Below, piece by piece: positions 1 through 9,734 of a stretch of 64,000 nt of DNA (the first letter of the stretch is position 1; the number at the start of each line of letters is the position of its first letter). Under the pieces are notes generated by a model. It was given only the letters and a program-made list of their open reading frames with translations, searched no databases and had not been told where the DNA came from. Source of the DNA: Acidimicrobiia bacterium (GTDB lineage: Bacteria; Actinomycetota; Acidimicrobiia; Acidimicrobiales; AC-14). Where the stretch lies: NCBI GenBank assembly GCA_023265025.1, contig JAHFUP010000012.1, forward strand, positions 21,252-85,251, read 5' to 3'. The translations under genes and the position numbers were made by a program.

Positions 1-546
1 GGGGGCGGCGGCGGCGTGGGCGCCCTGGCCGAAGTATTCGACCCGCCATGTGGCGATGGCGATGATGTCCGCCTCGGTCAGGTCGGCGCCGCAGGGGTGG
101 ACCATCATCGCCGCGTCGACGCCCTCGAAGGCGCCCCGCTCCCCCATCAGTACCTTGCCGCCGCCGCCCTCCTCGGCCGGCGTCCCGAGGACGACCAACC
201 GGCCGCCGGCCACCTCGGCCAGGGCGCTTGCGGCCAGCGCCGCCCCCAGCCCGGCGGCGGCGATCACGTTGTGCCCGCAGCCGTGGCCGATGCGCGGCAA
301 GGCGTCGTACTCGCAGAGAACGGCCACATTGGGGCCGTCACCGGATCCGTGCTTCACCTCGAACGCCGTGTCCAGCCCGTAGGCGCCGGCCTCGGTGCCC
401 AGGGCGGACGCCAACACGTCGGCGGCGAAGGTCTCGGCGAAGAGCAACTCCGGATGGCCGTGGATCCGGTGGGAAACCTCGAGGAGGAGGTCGGCTCGGC
501 GGTCGACCTCGTCCCGCACCCGCGCTTTGGCGTCCTCCAGCTCCAT
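1..546 (-). CDS. M20 family amidohydrolase, cut by the left window edge
   Basis: This is the first 182 codons of a zinc-dependent M20 (M20D-like) amidohydrolase; the C-terminus lies outside the window. Visible motifs are CEYDALP (residues 78-84), the metal-binding GHGCGHN with Cys90 and His92, and the Glu125-Glu126 pair in PAEEGGGG. The family hydrolyses N-acyl amino acids or aminobenzoyl-glutamate-like amides in the cytoplasm; the substrate cannot be told from this part. The ATG at 546 reads MELEDAKARV and the protein aligns to the family from its first residues. The CsbD gene lies 44 bp upstream on the same strand, so the two may be co-transcribed. Confidence 0.85.
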   Translation of the reverse strand, partial: MELEDAKARVRDEVDRRADLLLEVSHRIHGHPELLFAETFAADVLASALGTEAGAYGLDTAFEVKHGSGDGPNVAVLCEYDALPRIGHGCGHNVIAAAGLGAALAASALAEVAGGRLVVLGTPAEEGGGGKVLMGERGAFEGVDAAMMVHPCGADLTEADIIAIATWRVEYFGQGAHAAAAP

Positions 547-590
547 CCCGGCCAGGGTAGGCCCCGGCCGGGACGGGTGGGACCGGAGGG

Positions 591-746
591 CTACTTCTTG
601 AACTTGTCGCCGATGTCCTCGACGATCTCCTTGACCTTGCCGACCCCCTGGTCGACCTTGCCCTCGCGCTTGAGGCCGCCGTCGTCGGTGAGGTCGCCGG
701 CGGCTTCCTTGATGCGGCCCTTCAGCTCATCTACGTTGTCGACCAT
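591..746 (-). CDS. CsbD family stress-response protein
   Basis: A 51-residue charged helical protein beginning MVDNVDELKGRIKEAAGDLT and ending in GDKFKK. It matches the CsbD family, small general-stress proteins of unknown mechanism. The start is supported by an AGAGAGGAA Shine-Dalgarno element about 9 bases upstream. The family is usually 55-70 residues, so this is a short but complete member. It sits directly upstream of the amidohydrolase on the same strand. Confidence 0.85.
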   Translation of the reverse strand: MVDNVDELKGRIKEAAGDLTDDGGLKREGKVDQGVGKVKEIVEDIGDKFKK

Positions 747-826
747 GTCGGTACTTCCTCTCTCGTTGGTACGGGAGGTGTTCCCTCCCTGACCCTGGCG
801 CTAACGCCAGCGGCGATACTGGGCCC

Positions 827-1201
827 ATGGGCTCCCTGCGAGGCGAGACGATCCCGATCCTGGCCTCTCGCGACATCGCCGAGACGGTCGGCTTCTACGA
901 GCGGCTTGGGTTCGGTGTCGTGCGGCTGTACGAGGGGTTCGGGGCGCCGTACCTCCTGCTGCGGCGCGATGACGTCGAGCTGCACTTCGTCCACTCCCCC
1001 GACACGGACCCGAAGGAGAGCCACGGCGGCTGCTACTTGCGCCTGGAGGACGCCCAGGCCGTCTACGACGAGTGGGCGCCCCTCGGCGTCCCCGAGGTCC
1101 ACCCGCCGCGCGACACGCCCTGGGGCATGCGCGAGTTCTTCGTCGTCGACCCCAGCGGCAACTTGATCCGCATCGGCACGCCCCTGCCTGGGGGGCCCTA
1201 A
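827..1201 (+). CDS. VOC (glyoxalase/bleomycin-resistance) family protein
   Basis: A 124-residue single-unit vicinal-oxygen-chelate protein. It has the typical opening PILASRDIAETVGFYERLGF and ends with FFVVDPSGNLIRIG, the strand that carries the C-terminal ligand region. The sequence HFVHSPD near residue 53 resembles the bleomycin-resistance subgroup. Members bind small hydrophobic compounds or catalyse metal-dependent isomerisation or dioxygenation; the ligand cannot be predicted here. The gene converges with the next one and their stop codons overlap by a few bases at 1198-1201. Confidence 0.85.
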   Translation: MGSLRGETIPILASRDIAETVGFYERLGFGVVRLYEGFGAPYLLLRRDDVELHFVHSPDTDPKESHGGCYLRLEDAQAVYDEWAPLGVPEVHPPRDTPWGMREFFVVDPSGNLIRIGTPLPGGP

Positions 1202-1386
1202 GCCTCTTCGCCGCTCCATTCGCGGTCCTCGCGGTCCCACTCGTCGTTGCGGGCCTCGACCCGGTCCTTCCAGTGCTCCGCCGCCTCCTTGGAGTCGTAC
1301 GGGCCCATGCGGTCCTCCGGCGGGCAGGCGGCGTCCGCCCCTTCGGCCCGCCCGTGCTTCAGACACCAGTACCACGAGCCGCTCAT
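1198..1386 (-). CDS. Small actinobacterial conserved hypothetical protein
   Basis: A 62-residue acidic protein starting MSGSWYWCLKHGRAEG and containing DRMGPYDSKEAAEHW. I recognise this pattern from many uncharacterised actinobacterial proteins (YxCLKHxxVE...DRLGPYxT..EA) but no function is known to me. An in-frame GTG further upstream would add 12 residues; I prefer the ATG because the family begins at the SWYWC segment. Its stop overlaps the VOC gene stop from the opposite strand. Confidence 0.6.
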   Translation of the reverse strand: MSGSWYWCLKHGRAEGADAACPPEDRMGPYDSKEAAEHWKDRVEARNDEWDREDREWSGEEA

Positions 1387-1508
1387 CGGCCGCTCCTCTC
1401 GACGGATCACTGTTCCACTCACCCCCTACCCGCTCAAGATGTTCGGACGATCCGCCGATATCAACCACGACACCCGCGTCCAGAACAAGGGCCAGAGGAA
1501 CCGAGGGG

Positions 1509-4500
1509 GTGAACGTCTCGACCGCAGCTCCCCAGTCCGACGCCGACCAGCCCCGCCGGTTCGGAGGCCGCTTCCGGGCGACGCGCGTGCTGCGTGCGAC
1601 GGCGGCCGGGGAGACCCTCCGCGGCATCGACGCCTCCGACGGCCGCGAGGTCGTCATCCGCACGATCACCAGCGCCGACCCCTCCGCCGGTGCCCGCCTG
1701 GAGCAGGAGCTGGCCACCCTGGCCCGCCTGGAGGGCACCGACCTGGTCAGGCCCCTGGCCGTGGGTCGGGAAGGCGCGGTCCTGTACTCGGTGGTCCCCT
1801 ACGTCGCCGGTGTGACCCTGGAGGCCCACCTCGCCGCGCTCGGCCGGCCGCTCACCGTGGCCGAGGCCCTGGCGGTGGGTCGGGGCGTCCTCCATGCCCT
1901 GGTCGAGGCCCACGGGCACGGCTGGCTCCACCGGGACGTACGGCCGTCGAACATCGTCGTCGAGGTCCTCACCGTCCCGACCCTCAGCCGGGCCGCCGGC
2001 GCCTCCCCGGCCGAGCGCAGCCGCCTCCATCGGGCGACGCTCGTCGACTTCGGCGTCGCCCAGCTCCGGCGGGTGGCCGGCGCCCCGCCCGAGACCGGCG
2101 TGCGGGCCGCCCGCTACACCTCGCCGGAGGCGGCCGGGAGCGTCGACCACGAGGTCGACGAGCGCTCCGACCTCTACTCCTTCGGCGCCGTGCTCTTCGA
2201 GTGCCTGGCCGGCCGGGCCCTCTTCGATGGCGAGACCGTCGGCGAGGTGCTCCGCCAGCACGTGACCGAACCGGTGCCCCGCCTGCGGACCCTCGCCGGC
2301 GCCGTGCCCGCCGCCCTCGACCAGGTCGTCCAGCGCCTGCTCATGAAGGAGCCGGCCGACCGCTACGCCGGCGCCCATGCCGCCCTGGCCGACCTCGACG
2401 AGATCGCGGCCGCCCTCGAGTCGGGCGACGCCGATCCCGACGTGGTCGTGGGCGCCCACGACACGCGCGGGACCCTGGCCCAGCCGGCCTTCGTCGGGCG
2501 GGAGGCCGAGCTGGCCGAGATCAGAGCCCAACTCGAACGGGCCCGCGACGGGCTGGGTGGGCTGGTCCTCGTCGAGGGTGAGTCCGGCGGAGGGAAGACC
2601 AAGCTGCTCGAGGAGCTGGCCCAGCGCAGCCGCGAGCAGGGGGTCTGGGTGCTGCGGGGCCAGGGCGTCGACCAGATGGCCCAGCGCCCGCTGCGGGTGC
2701 TGGACGGTGTGGTCGAGGCGGTGCGGCACCGGGCGGACGACGATGGCCGCTTCGCCCTGGCCATGGGCGCCGCCCTCGGCGCCCACCTCGAGGCGCTCGT
2801 CGACGCCCTGCCGAGCCTGGCCGAGACGTTCGGCGCCACGGAGTCCCACTCCCTCGGTCCGGAGGCCTACGGCGAGGCCCGCTCCCTGCCCGCCCTGACC
2901 GCATTCCTCGACGCCCTCGGGACGGTCGGGGGGCCGGTGATGGTCCTGCTCGACGACTGCCAGTGGGCCGACGAGCTGACGCTGAAGCTCGTCGGCCACT
3001 GGTCGAGCCACCGCCCGGGCGAGGCCGGCCGGCGGGTGATGGTCGTCGCCGCGTTCCGTTCCGAGGAGGTGGCCCCCGGCCACCCGCTCCGGCGCCTCCA
3101 CGCCGGCGCCCACCTCGCCCTCCCGGCCCTGGCGGAGGTCGAGATGCGGCGGATGCTCGTCTCGATGGCCGGGCCCCTCCCCGAGGAGGCCGTCGAAGTC
3201 GTCGAGCAGCTGTGCGAGGGCAACCCGTTCATGGCCACCGCGGTGCTCCGGGGGCTGGTGGAGACCGGCGCCATCGTCCACGACGCCATCGGCTGGGGCG
3301 TGCACCCGACGGCGATGGCCGGCGTCCAGACGTCCCGCCACGCCGCCGCCTTCCTCGCCCGGCGCCTCGACCTCCTTCCTGCCCCGGCGCGGCGCCTGCT
3401 GGCGGTGGGGGCGCTCCTCGGCAAGGAGTTCGACGCCGGCATGGCCGCGTCCCTCATCGGCCAGGACGCCACCGAGGCGGCGGCCGGCATCGAGGAGGCC
3501 CGCCGGCGCCACATACTCTGGTCCTCCGGCAACCACTGCACCTTCGTGCACGACAAGCTCAGGGAGGCCCTCCTCGCCCAGCTCGAGGACGCCGACCGCC
3601 GGGCCCTCCACCGCGACGCCGCCCTGGCCTTCGAGGGCCAGGACGAGGACCGGGTCTTCGAGCTGGCCTACCACTTCGACGCCGCGGGCGACGCCCGCCG
3701 GGCGCTTCCCTACGCCCTGGCCGCCGCCGAGCGGGCCCGCTCCCAGCATGCGCTGGAGATCGCCGAGAGCCAGTACCGCATCGCCGAGCGGGGCGTGGTC
3801 TTCGGCGACGACGACGCCCGCCGCCGGGTGGCCGAGGGGCTGGGCGACGTGCTCATGCTGCGGGGCCACTACGAGGACGCGGCAGCGCAGCTTCAGATGG
3901 CGGCCCGGCTGGCCGCCGACGTCGTGGACCGGGCCGAGATCGAGGGCAAGCTCGGCGAGCTCGCCTTCAAGCGGGGCGACGTAGGGTCGGCCAGCGAGGC
4001 GGTCGAGCGCGCCGTCCGGCTGCTGGGCCGGCGGATGCCCAGGAGCTCGATGGGCTTCCTGGTCTCGGCCGTCGGCGAGATCGTCGTCCAGTTGTTCCAC
4101 AGCCTGATGCCCCGGATCTTCCTGGCCCGCCGGCGGGCGGACGGCGCCCGCGCCGAGCTGCTCGCCGTCCGGCTGTACAGCCGCCTGGCCTACATCTACT
4201 GGTTCCAGCGGGGCCGGATCCCCTGCCTGTGGGCCCACCTCCGGGAGATGAACCTCGCCGAGCGCTACCCGCCGTCGGCCGAGCTGGCCCAGGCGTACTC
4301 CGAGCACGCGCCGGTGATGACCATGGTCCCGTGGTTCTCGCGCGGCCAGGCCTACGGGGAGCGCTCCCTGCAGATCCGCGCCAATCTCGGGGACGTCTGG
4401 GGCGAGGGCCAGTCGCTCCACTTCATCGGGGTGGTCCTGTACGCGGCCTCTCGGTACCAGGACTGCATCGACCACTGCCGACGGGCCGTCGCCCACCTCG

Positions 4501-7500
4501 ACCGCACCGGCGACTGCTGGGAGGCCAACACCGCCCGGTGGCACATCGCCTTCTCCCTGTACCGCCTCGGCGATCTGGCCGGCGCGGTGGAGGCGGCCAA
4601 GGCCGTCCGGCAGGCGGCAGTGGAGATCGGCGACCACCAGGCCGCCGGCATCGCGCTGGGCGCCTGGGCCAAGGCGGCCTCCGGCGACCTCCCCGCCGAC
4701 GTGATCCACGCCGACCTCCTCCTGGTCGGTGAGGACGTCCACACCTCGGCCGAGGTCCTCCAGGCCGAAGCGCTGCGCCTCATGGGCGCGGGACAGCCCG
4801 CCGACGCCGCGGAGGTGCTGCTCCGGGCGGCCCGCATGGTCAAGGCCAAGGGGTTGAAGCAGGAGTACGTCGCGCCGGTCCAGCCCTGGCTGGCCACCGC
4901 CCTCCGCATGGCGGCGGAGACGACGCCGGCCTGGTCGCCGCGCCGCCGCGACCTGATGCACCGGGCCAACACCGCCGCCCGCCGCGCCCGGCGCATCGCC
5001 CGCAGCTACCCGAACAACCGGCCCCACGCCTTGCGGGAGAGCGCCCTGCTGGCGGCCATGGCCGGGCGCACGCGCCGGGCCCGCCGTCGCTTCGACGAGA
5101 GCCTCGCCAGCGCCGAGGCCCAGCACGCCCGCCACGAGCACGCCCAGACCCTGCTCGCCCGCGGCCTGATCGGGCTGGAAGCCGACTGGCCGTTCGCGGC
5201 CGACGACGTCGCCCAGGCCCGGCGGGAGCTGGCCGAGATCGCCGCGCCTTCCATGGCTGAGGACGAGGGCCAGGTGACGCTCTCCCTGCTCGACCGCTTC
5301 GACACCCTGCTGGAGGTCGGCCAGCAGATCGCATCCGCGCTGACACCCCACGCCGTCTACGGCGCGGTCGGCGAGGCCGGCCTCGCCCTGTTGCGGGCCG
5401 AGGACTGCGCAGTGCTCGCCGTCGAGGCGGGGGAACCCTCATCCACGAAGGTCGTCGCCGCCAGCAGCGCCCGGCCGGTCAGCGACGACCTGGTGGCCCG
5501 GGCCCTCGTGGCCGGTCGACCGGTCGTCCTGGACACCGACCCGGACGAATCCGACGGCCCGGTCCGCTCGGCCATGTGCGCGCCGGTGTTCGTCCGGGGC
5601 CGGGCCGTGGCCTGCTTCTACCTGACCCACGGGCAGGTGGGGGCCCTCTTCGGCGAGGAGGAGGTGCGCCTGGCCGAGTTCATCGCCACCCTCGCCGGCA
5701 CCGCCCTGGAGAACGCCGAGGGCTTCGCCGAGGTCCAGGCCCTCAGTCGGTCGCTGGAGCGTCGGGTGCAGGAGCGCACGACCGAGCTGGCCGAGACCAA
5801 CCTCCGCCTGGCCGAGCGCTCCGAGGCGGTGGCCCTGCTCAGGACCATCGCCGTCGCCACCAACGAGGCGTCGTCGGTGGAGGAAGCCCTCCAGATCGCG
5901 CTCGACGAGGTGTGCCGGCACACGGGCTGGCCGGTCGGCCACGTTTGTCTCGTCGCCGAGGAGCTCCCGGGTGAGGCCGCGCCCACGACCATCTGGCACG
6001 TCGACGACCCCGACCGCTTCGCCGCCTTCCAGCGCGTCACGGAGACGACCCGTCTTCCCATGGGCAGCGGCCTGCCCGGACGCGTGGCCGCCGCCCGCAC
6101 GCCCGTGTGGATTCCGGACGTGCTGGTCGACTCGAACTTCCCGCTGGCCCGGCGGGGCGTCGACATCGAGGTGCGGGCCGGCTTCGCGGTGCCGCTCCTC
6201 GCCGGCCAGGACGTCGTGGGCGTGATCGAGTTCTTCTCCACGGACGTGGTCGAGGTCGACCGCCGGCTGCTCGACCTGGTGGCGCAGGTGGGGACCGAGC
6301 TGGGCCGGGTGGTCGAGCGCAAGCGGTCCGAGGATGCCCTCCGCCACAGCGAGGAGCGCACCCGCACGATCCTCGGCGCGGCCAACGACGCGTTCATCGG
6401 CATGGACGAGGACGGCGTCATCACCGACTGGAACCGGAGCGCCGAGGCGATCTTCGGCTGGCCGGCGTCGCGGGTCGTCGGCCGCCTCCTGGCCGACACG
6501 ATCATCCCCGAGCGCCAGCGCCAGGCCCATCGAGACGGCCTGCAGCGGTTCGCCGAGACCGGCGACGCACCGATGATCGGCCGGCGGATCGAGCTCGTGG
6601 CCCTCCACCAAGACGGCCGGCAGTTCCCGGTCGAGATGTCGATGTGGAAGACCACCAGCGGCCGGAAGCACTTCTTCAACGCCTTCGTGCAGGACATCAC
6701 CGAGCGCAAGCGCACCGAGCAGGCATTGGCGGTCGCCCGGGACCAGGCCATGGAGGCGTCGCGCATGAAGTCGCAGTTCCTCGCCACCATGAGCCACGAG
6801 ATCCGCACGCCGATGAACGGGGTGATCGGCCTGGCCGAGCTCCTGCTGGGCTCCGGGCTGGAGGCCGAGCAGCGGCAGTACGCCGAGGGCCTGCGCAGCG
6901 CCGGGGAGTCGCTCCTCGCCGTGATAAACGACATCCTCGACTTCTCCAAGATCGAGGCGGGCAAGCTCGAGCTGGAGGACGTGGACTTCGACCCCAGGCA
7001 CCTGGTGGACGACGTGGTCCAACTCCTGGCACCGACCGCCCACGCCAGGGGCCTCGAGCTGGTCGGCGTGTGCTCGAAGGACCTGCCGGCCCGGTTGCGG
7101 GGCGACCCCGGGCGGCTCCGGCAGATCCTCGTCAACCTGACCTCGAACGCGGTGAAGTTCACCGAGCGGGGCGAGGTTGTGGTGCGCATCGATCCGTGCG
7201 GGGTCTCGGCGGGCGACTGGTCCACGGTGCAGCTTCAGGTGCGCGACACCGGCATCGGCATCGACCCGGACGACCAGCGCCACATCCTCGAGCCCTTCTC
7301 CCAGGCCGACGCGTCCACGACCCGCCGGTACGGCGGCACCGGGCTGGGCCTGGCCATCTGCCGCCAGCTGGCCGAGGTCATGGGCGGCTCCATGTCGCTC
7401 GAGAGCGTGCCCGGCCAAGGGAGCACGTTCAGCGTCGTCGTCCCGCTCGGAATCATCTGGCCGTCTCCCGACGAAGCCGCCGCCGCTGTGTCACCCGACC

Positions 7501-8708
7501 TGGCGGGCGTCCGCGTCCTCGTGGTCGACGACAACGCCACGACCCGGGCCGTGCTGGAGTCTCACCTCGCCTCGTGGGGCGTCCAGGCGGAGTCGGTCGG
7601 CGACGGCGTGTCTGCGCTGGGCCGCCTGGCTGCGGCCGCCGCGGAGCAGGATCCGTTCCGGGTGGCGGTGGTCGACATGGCGATGCCCGAGATGACCGGC
7701 CTCGAGGTGGCCGCCCGGACGGTGGCCACCCCGGCGCTGGCGTCCACCCGCATCGTCCTGCTCACCACCGGCCGCTCGGTGGAGGCCACGCCGGCGACAG
7801 GTGTCGGCGCCCGAGTCAGCAAGCCCGTGGTGGAGCACCTCCTTCACGACGCTCTCGTGGACGTGCTGCAGGCGCCGCCGGCGCCGTCGGCCCCCCCTGC
7901 GGCCGATCCGGTCGACCGCCCACTGGCGGCTGACACGGCGCGAGGGGTCAGCCCCCGTAGTCGAGGCCGCGTCCTCGTGGTCGAGGACAACTTCACCAAC
8001 CAGATGGTGGCGACCGGGCTGCTCTCCCGCCTCGGGTTCAACGTCCAGGTTGTCTCCGACGGCCACCAGGCCGTCGAGGCCGTCGCCCAGTCCCAGTACG
8101 CGACGGTCCTGATGGACTGCAACATGCCGGGGATGGACGGCTACGCAGCCACCGTCGCCATCCGCCTATGGGAGCGGACGGCCGGCGTCCACGTGCCCAT
8201 CGTGGCCATGACGGCCAGCGCGCTGGTCGGTGACCGGGAGCGGTGCCTGGCCGTGGGCATGGACGACTACCTGTCCAAGCCGGTCACCATGTCCGACCTC
8301 GACCGCGTCCTCTCCCGGTGGGAGCCGGCCGCCGGCCCGGCGATGACCCACGACCCGATCGACGGCGACCAGCTCGAAGGGCTGCGGGCGCTCGACGAAG
8401 GCGACGGCGCCTTCCTCGCCGGCGTGGTCGAGTCATTCCTCGCCTCGACCGAGACCAGCCTACGTGAGCTCGGGACGGCGATAGAGGCCGGGGACGCCGG
8501 CGCGCTCGCCCGGGTGGCGCACCGCTTCAAGGGTGAGGCGTCGACCCTCGGTGCCAGCGCGTTGGCCGCGGTGTGCGCCGAGCTGGAGTCGATGGCGTCA
8601 CCCGTGGATCAGGGCGCGGCCCGCGACCTGCTGGCCCGGGTCGCGCGGGAGGCCGACCGGGCACGGGTGCGGCTCCGGCACGAGTTGAGCCCGGACCGCC
8701 GGCCCTGA
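1509..8708 (+). CDS. Trifunctional Ser/Thr kinase-like / AAA ATPase / hybrid histidine kinase, 2399 aa
   Basis: Domain order by residue: protein-kinase-like domain (about 20-300; HRD Asp143, DFG Asp180), AAA/STAND ATPase with Walker A GESGGGKT (Lys363) and a VMVLLDDCQWADE Walker B near 480, helical TPR-like region (about 700-1250), GAF (1290-1410), coiled coil, second GAF (1450-1600), PAS (1610-1740), HisKA with His1763 in MSHEIRTPMNG, HATPase, receiver 1 (Asp2056), receiver 2 (Asp2203) and an Hpt domain (His2338). The plan resembles HstK-type proteins extended with receivers and Hpt, giving a full internal phosphorelay. The VAIK lysine position reads VVIRTI (Arg51) and the Gly-rich loop is degenerate, so the kinase lobe may be a pseudokinase. 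No membrane segment is seen, so it is probably cytoplasmic. The GTG start has AGAGGAA 8 bases upstream. No separate output regulator is adjacent. Confidence 0.93.
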   Translation: MNVSTAAPQSDADQPRRFGGRFRATRVLRATAAGETLRGIDASDGREVVIRTITSADPSAGARLEQELATLARLEGTDLVRPLAVGREGAVLYSVVPYVAGVTLEAHLAALGRPLTVAEALAVGRGVLHALVEAHGHGWLHRDVRPSNIVVEVLTVPTLSRAAGASPAERSRLHRATLVDFGVAQLRRVAGAPPETGVRAARYTSPEAAGSVDHEVDERSDLYSFGAVLFECLAGRALFDGETVGEVLRQHVTEPVPRLRTLAGAVPAALDQVVQRLLMKEPADRYAGAHAALADLDEIAAALESGDADPDVVVGAHDTRGTLAQPAFVGREAELAEIRAQLERARDGLGGLVLVEGESGGGKTKLLEELAQRSREQGVWVLRGQGVDQMAQRPLRVLDGVVEAVRHRADDDGRFALAMGAALGAHLEALVDALPSLAETFGATESHSLGPEAYGEARSLPALTAFLDALGTVGGPVMVLLDDCQWADELTLKLVGHWSSHRPGEAGRRVMVVAAFRSEEVAPGHPLRRLHAGAHLALPALAEVEMRRMLVSMAGPLPEEAVEVVEQLCEGNPFMATAVLRGLVETGAIVHDAIGWGVHPTAMAGVQTSRHAAAFLARRLDLLPAPARRLLAVGALLGKEFDAGMAASLIGQDATEAAAGIEEARRRHILWSSGNHCTFVHDKLREALLAQLEDADRRALHRDAALAFEGQDEDRVFELAYHFDAAGDARRALPYALAAAERARSQHALEIAESQYRIAERGVVFGDDDARRRVAEGLGDVLMLRGHYEDAAAQLQMAARLAADVVDRAEIEGKLGELAFKRGDVGSASEAVERAVRLLGRRMPRSSMGFLVSAVGEIVVQLFHSLMPRIFLARRRADGARAELLAVRLYSRLAYIYWFQRGRIPCLWAHLREMNLAERYPPSAELAQAYSEHAPVMTMVPWFSRGQAYGERSLQIRANLGDVWGEGQSLHFIGVVLYAASRYQDCIDHCRRAVAHLDRTGDCWEANTARWHIAFSLYRLGDLAGAVEAAKAVRQAAVEIGDHQAAGIALGAWAKAASGDLPADVIHADLLLVGEDVHTSAEVLQAEALRLMGAGQPADAAEVLLRAARMVKAKGLKQEYVAPVQPWLATALRMAAETTPAWSPRRRDLMHRANTAARRARRIARSYPNNRPHALRESALLAAMAGRTRRARRRFDESLASAEAQHARHEHAQTLLARGLIGLEADWPFAADDVAQARRELAEIAAPSMAEDEGQVTLSLLDRFDTLLEVGQQIASALTPHAVYGAVGEAGLALLRAEDCAVLAVEAGEPSSTKVVAASSARPVSDDLVARALVAGRPVVLDTDPDESDGPVRSAMCAPVFVRGRAVACFYLTHGQVGALFGEEEVRLAEFIATLAGTALENAEGFAEVQALSRSLERRVQERTTELAETNLRLAERSEAVALLRTIAVATNEASSVEEALQIALDEVCRHTGWPVGHVCLVAEELPGEAAPTTIWHVDDPDRFAAFQRVTETTRLPMGSGLPGRVAAARTPVWIPDVLVDSNFPLARRGVDIEVRAGFAVPLLAGQDVVGVIEFFSTDVVEVDRRLLDLVAQVGTELGRVVERKRSEDALRHSEERTRTILGAANDAFIGMDEDGVITDWNRSAEAIFGWPASRVVGRLLADTIIPERQRQAHRDGLQRFAETGDAPMIGRRIELVALHQDGRQFPVEMSMWKTTSGRKHFFNAFVQDITERKRTEQALAVARDQAMEASRMKSQFLATMSHEIRTPMNGVIGLAELLLGSGLEAEQRQYAEGLRSAGESLLAVINDILDFSKIEAGKLELEDVDFDPRHLVDDVVQLLAPTAHARGLELVGVCSKDLPARLRGDPGRLRQILVNLTSNAVKFTERGEVVVRIDPCGVSAGDWSTVQLQVRDTGIGIDPDDQRHILEPFSQADASTTRRYGGTGLGLAICRQLAEVMGGSMSLESVPGQGSTFSVVVPLGIIWPSPDEAAAAVSPDLAGVRVLVVDDNATTRAVLESHLASWGVQAESVGDGVSALGRLAAAAAEQDPFRVAVVDMAMPEMTGLEVAARTVATPALASTRIVLLTTGRSVEATPATGVGARVSKPVVEHLLHDALVDVLQAPPAPSAPPAADPVDRPLAADTARGVSPRSRGRVLVVEDNFTNQMVATGLLSRLGFNVQVVSDGHQAVEAVAQSQYATVLMDCNMPGMDGYAATVAIRLWERTAGVHVPIVAMTASALVGDRERCLAVGMDDYLSKPVTMSDLDRVLSRWEPAAGPAMTHDPIDGDQLEGLRALDEGDGAFLAGVVESFLASTETSLRELGTAIEAGDAGALARVAHRFKGEASTLGASALAAVCAELESMASPVDQGAARDLLARVAREADRARVRLRHELSPDRRP

Positions 8709-8721
8709 TCGGCCGGCGGGC

Positions 8722-9156
8722 TTACCGGTGGCTCAGGTAGGCGTCCCGGAGGACGTTCGTCTCGAGTTCCATGTCCTCGAGCCGGCACTTCACCACGTCG
8801 CCCAGGCTCATGATGCCGCACAGGCGACCGCCCTCGACGACGGGGATGTGGCGGTTCCGCGTCCGGGTCATCTTGGCCATCACCGAGGTCAGCGAGTCCT
8901 CCGGCGCGCACGTCGGCACCGCGCGCGACATCACCGCCACCACGCTCATGTCGAGCAGGCCGGCGCCATGTGACGTCAGGCCCCTGACGATGTCGCGCTC
9001 CGACAGGAGACCGTCGACCCGTTCGCCGTCCCTGGAGACCACCAGGGCGCCGACGTTGTGCATCCGCATGCGATGGACGGCGATGAGGACCTTGGCGTCG
9101 GGACGGATGGTCTCCACGGCCCCGCCCTTGTTGAGGAGGATGTCGTTGACCTTCAT
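8722..9156 (-). CDS. CBS-domain protein
   Basis: A 144-residue protein made of two CBS repeats: MKVNDILLNKGGAVETIRPD ... LVVSRDGERVDGLLSERDIV, then VMSRAVPTCAPEDSLTSVMA ... IPVVEGGRLCGIMSLGDVV. CBS pairs bind adenosyl ligands and act as energy or redox sensors; no catalytic domain is attached. The ATG at 9156 overlaps the stop of the upstream gene (ATGA), so the two are translationally coupled. The reading frame stays open further upstream, but that part is the antisense-like overlap with the next gene. Confidence 0.9.
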   Translation of the reverse strand: MKVNDILLNKGGAVETIRPDAKVLIAVHRMRMHNVGALVVSRDGERVDGLLSERDIVRGLTSHGAGLLDMSVVAVMSRAVPTCAPEDSLTSVMAKMTRTRNRHIPVVEGGRLCGIMSLGDVVKCRLEDMELETNVLRDAYLSHR

Positions 9157-9572
9157 GCCGCGGCCCGGGCCATGACCACGGCGGACGTCTTGACCTCGAA
9201 GGTCCGGGCGATCCGGTGCGGGAGGTCCTGGTGCAGCCACCGGGACAGCCCCGGCGGCAGGGTGGACAGGATGATCTCGTCGAACGGCGGGGCGTCGCGC
9301 ATGGCGTCCCGGATGGCGTCCATGGGCCGGGCGTCGCCCACCTCGCCGACGACCTCGATGCCGAGGGCGCGGAAGCGGGCCAGCCCCTCTTCCAGCCGCC
9401 GCAGCGCGAACGCATGATCGCGGTGCTCGAGCTGGCTGAACGGGCCCGGGGCATGGGTGGCGGGCACGACGAGATGGAACTCGCACGGGCCGGCGGCGAG
9501 GCACTCCTTGACCCGGGCCAGCAGCGGGGCGCCGAGAAGCGTCCGGTTGGCCACGATGAGATAGCGGCGCAT
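9153..9572 (-). CDS. Universal-stress-like (UspA-fold) protein
   Basis: A 139-residue protein beginning MRRYLIVANRTLLGAPLLAR, with alternating strands and helices (CEFHLVVPATHAP, GIEVVGEVGDARPMDAI, FDEIILSTLPPGLSRWL) typical of the UspA nucleotide-binding fold. I see no clear G-2x-G-9x-G(S/T) ATP loop, so it may be a non-binding member. GAGAGAGGGGGTCAC precedes the ATG. It is coupled by an ATGA overlap to the CBS gene, a common pairing in dormancy and stress loci of Actinomycetota, which suggests a joint stress role. Confidence 0.75.
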   Translation of the reverse strand: MRRYLIVANRTLLGAPLLARVKECLAAGPCEFHLVVPATHAPGPFSQLEHRDHAFALRRLEEGLARFRALGIEVVGEVGDARPMDAIRDAMRDAPPFDEIILSTLPPGLSRWLHQDLPHRIARTFEVKTSAVVMARAAA

Positions 9573-9734
9573 GTGACCCCCTCTCTCTCAATCCAATCGT
9601 ACGCCCGGCCGTCGCGTACGTACAGCATTTCTACCGATACGTGTCGGCAGCATCTAGTGACACGGCTCGCACCTGGTCCGCCCTTCCGCGTCCTCCAGAG
9701 CGTCAAAAACGTACATCTGAGTGACGCGGAACGT

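Noticed and set aside
16..792. Plus-strand frame at the left edge
   Set aside because: It is antisense to the M20 amidohydrolase and CsbD genes, which are recognisable by motif.
1461..5351. A 1296-codon open frame on the minus strand, opposite the giant kinase gene
   Set aside because: Composition is a shadow of the plus-strand codon bias (Gly, Arg, Pro, His-rich without motifs); the plus strand has clear domains throughout.
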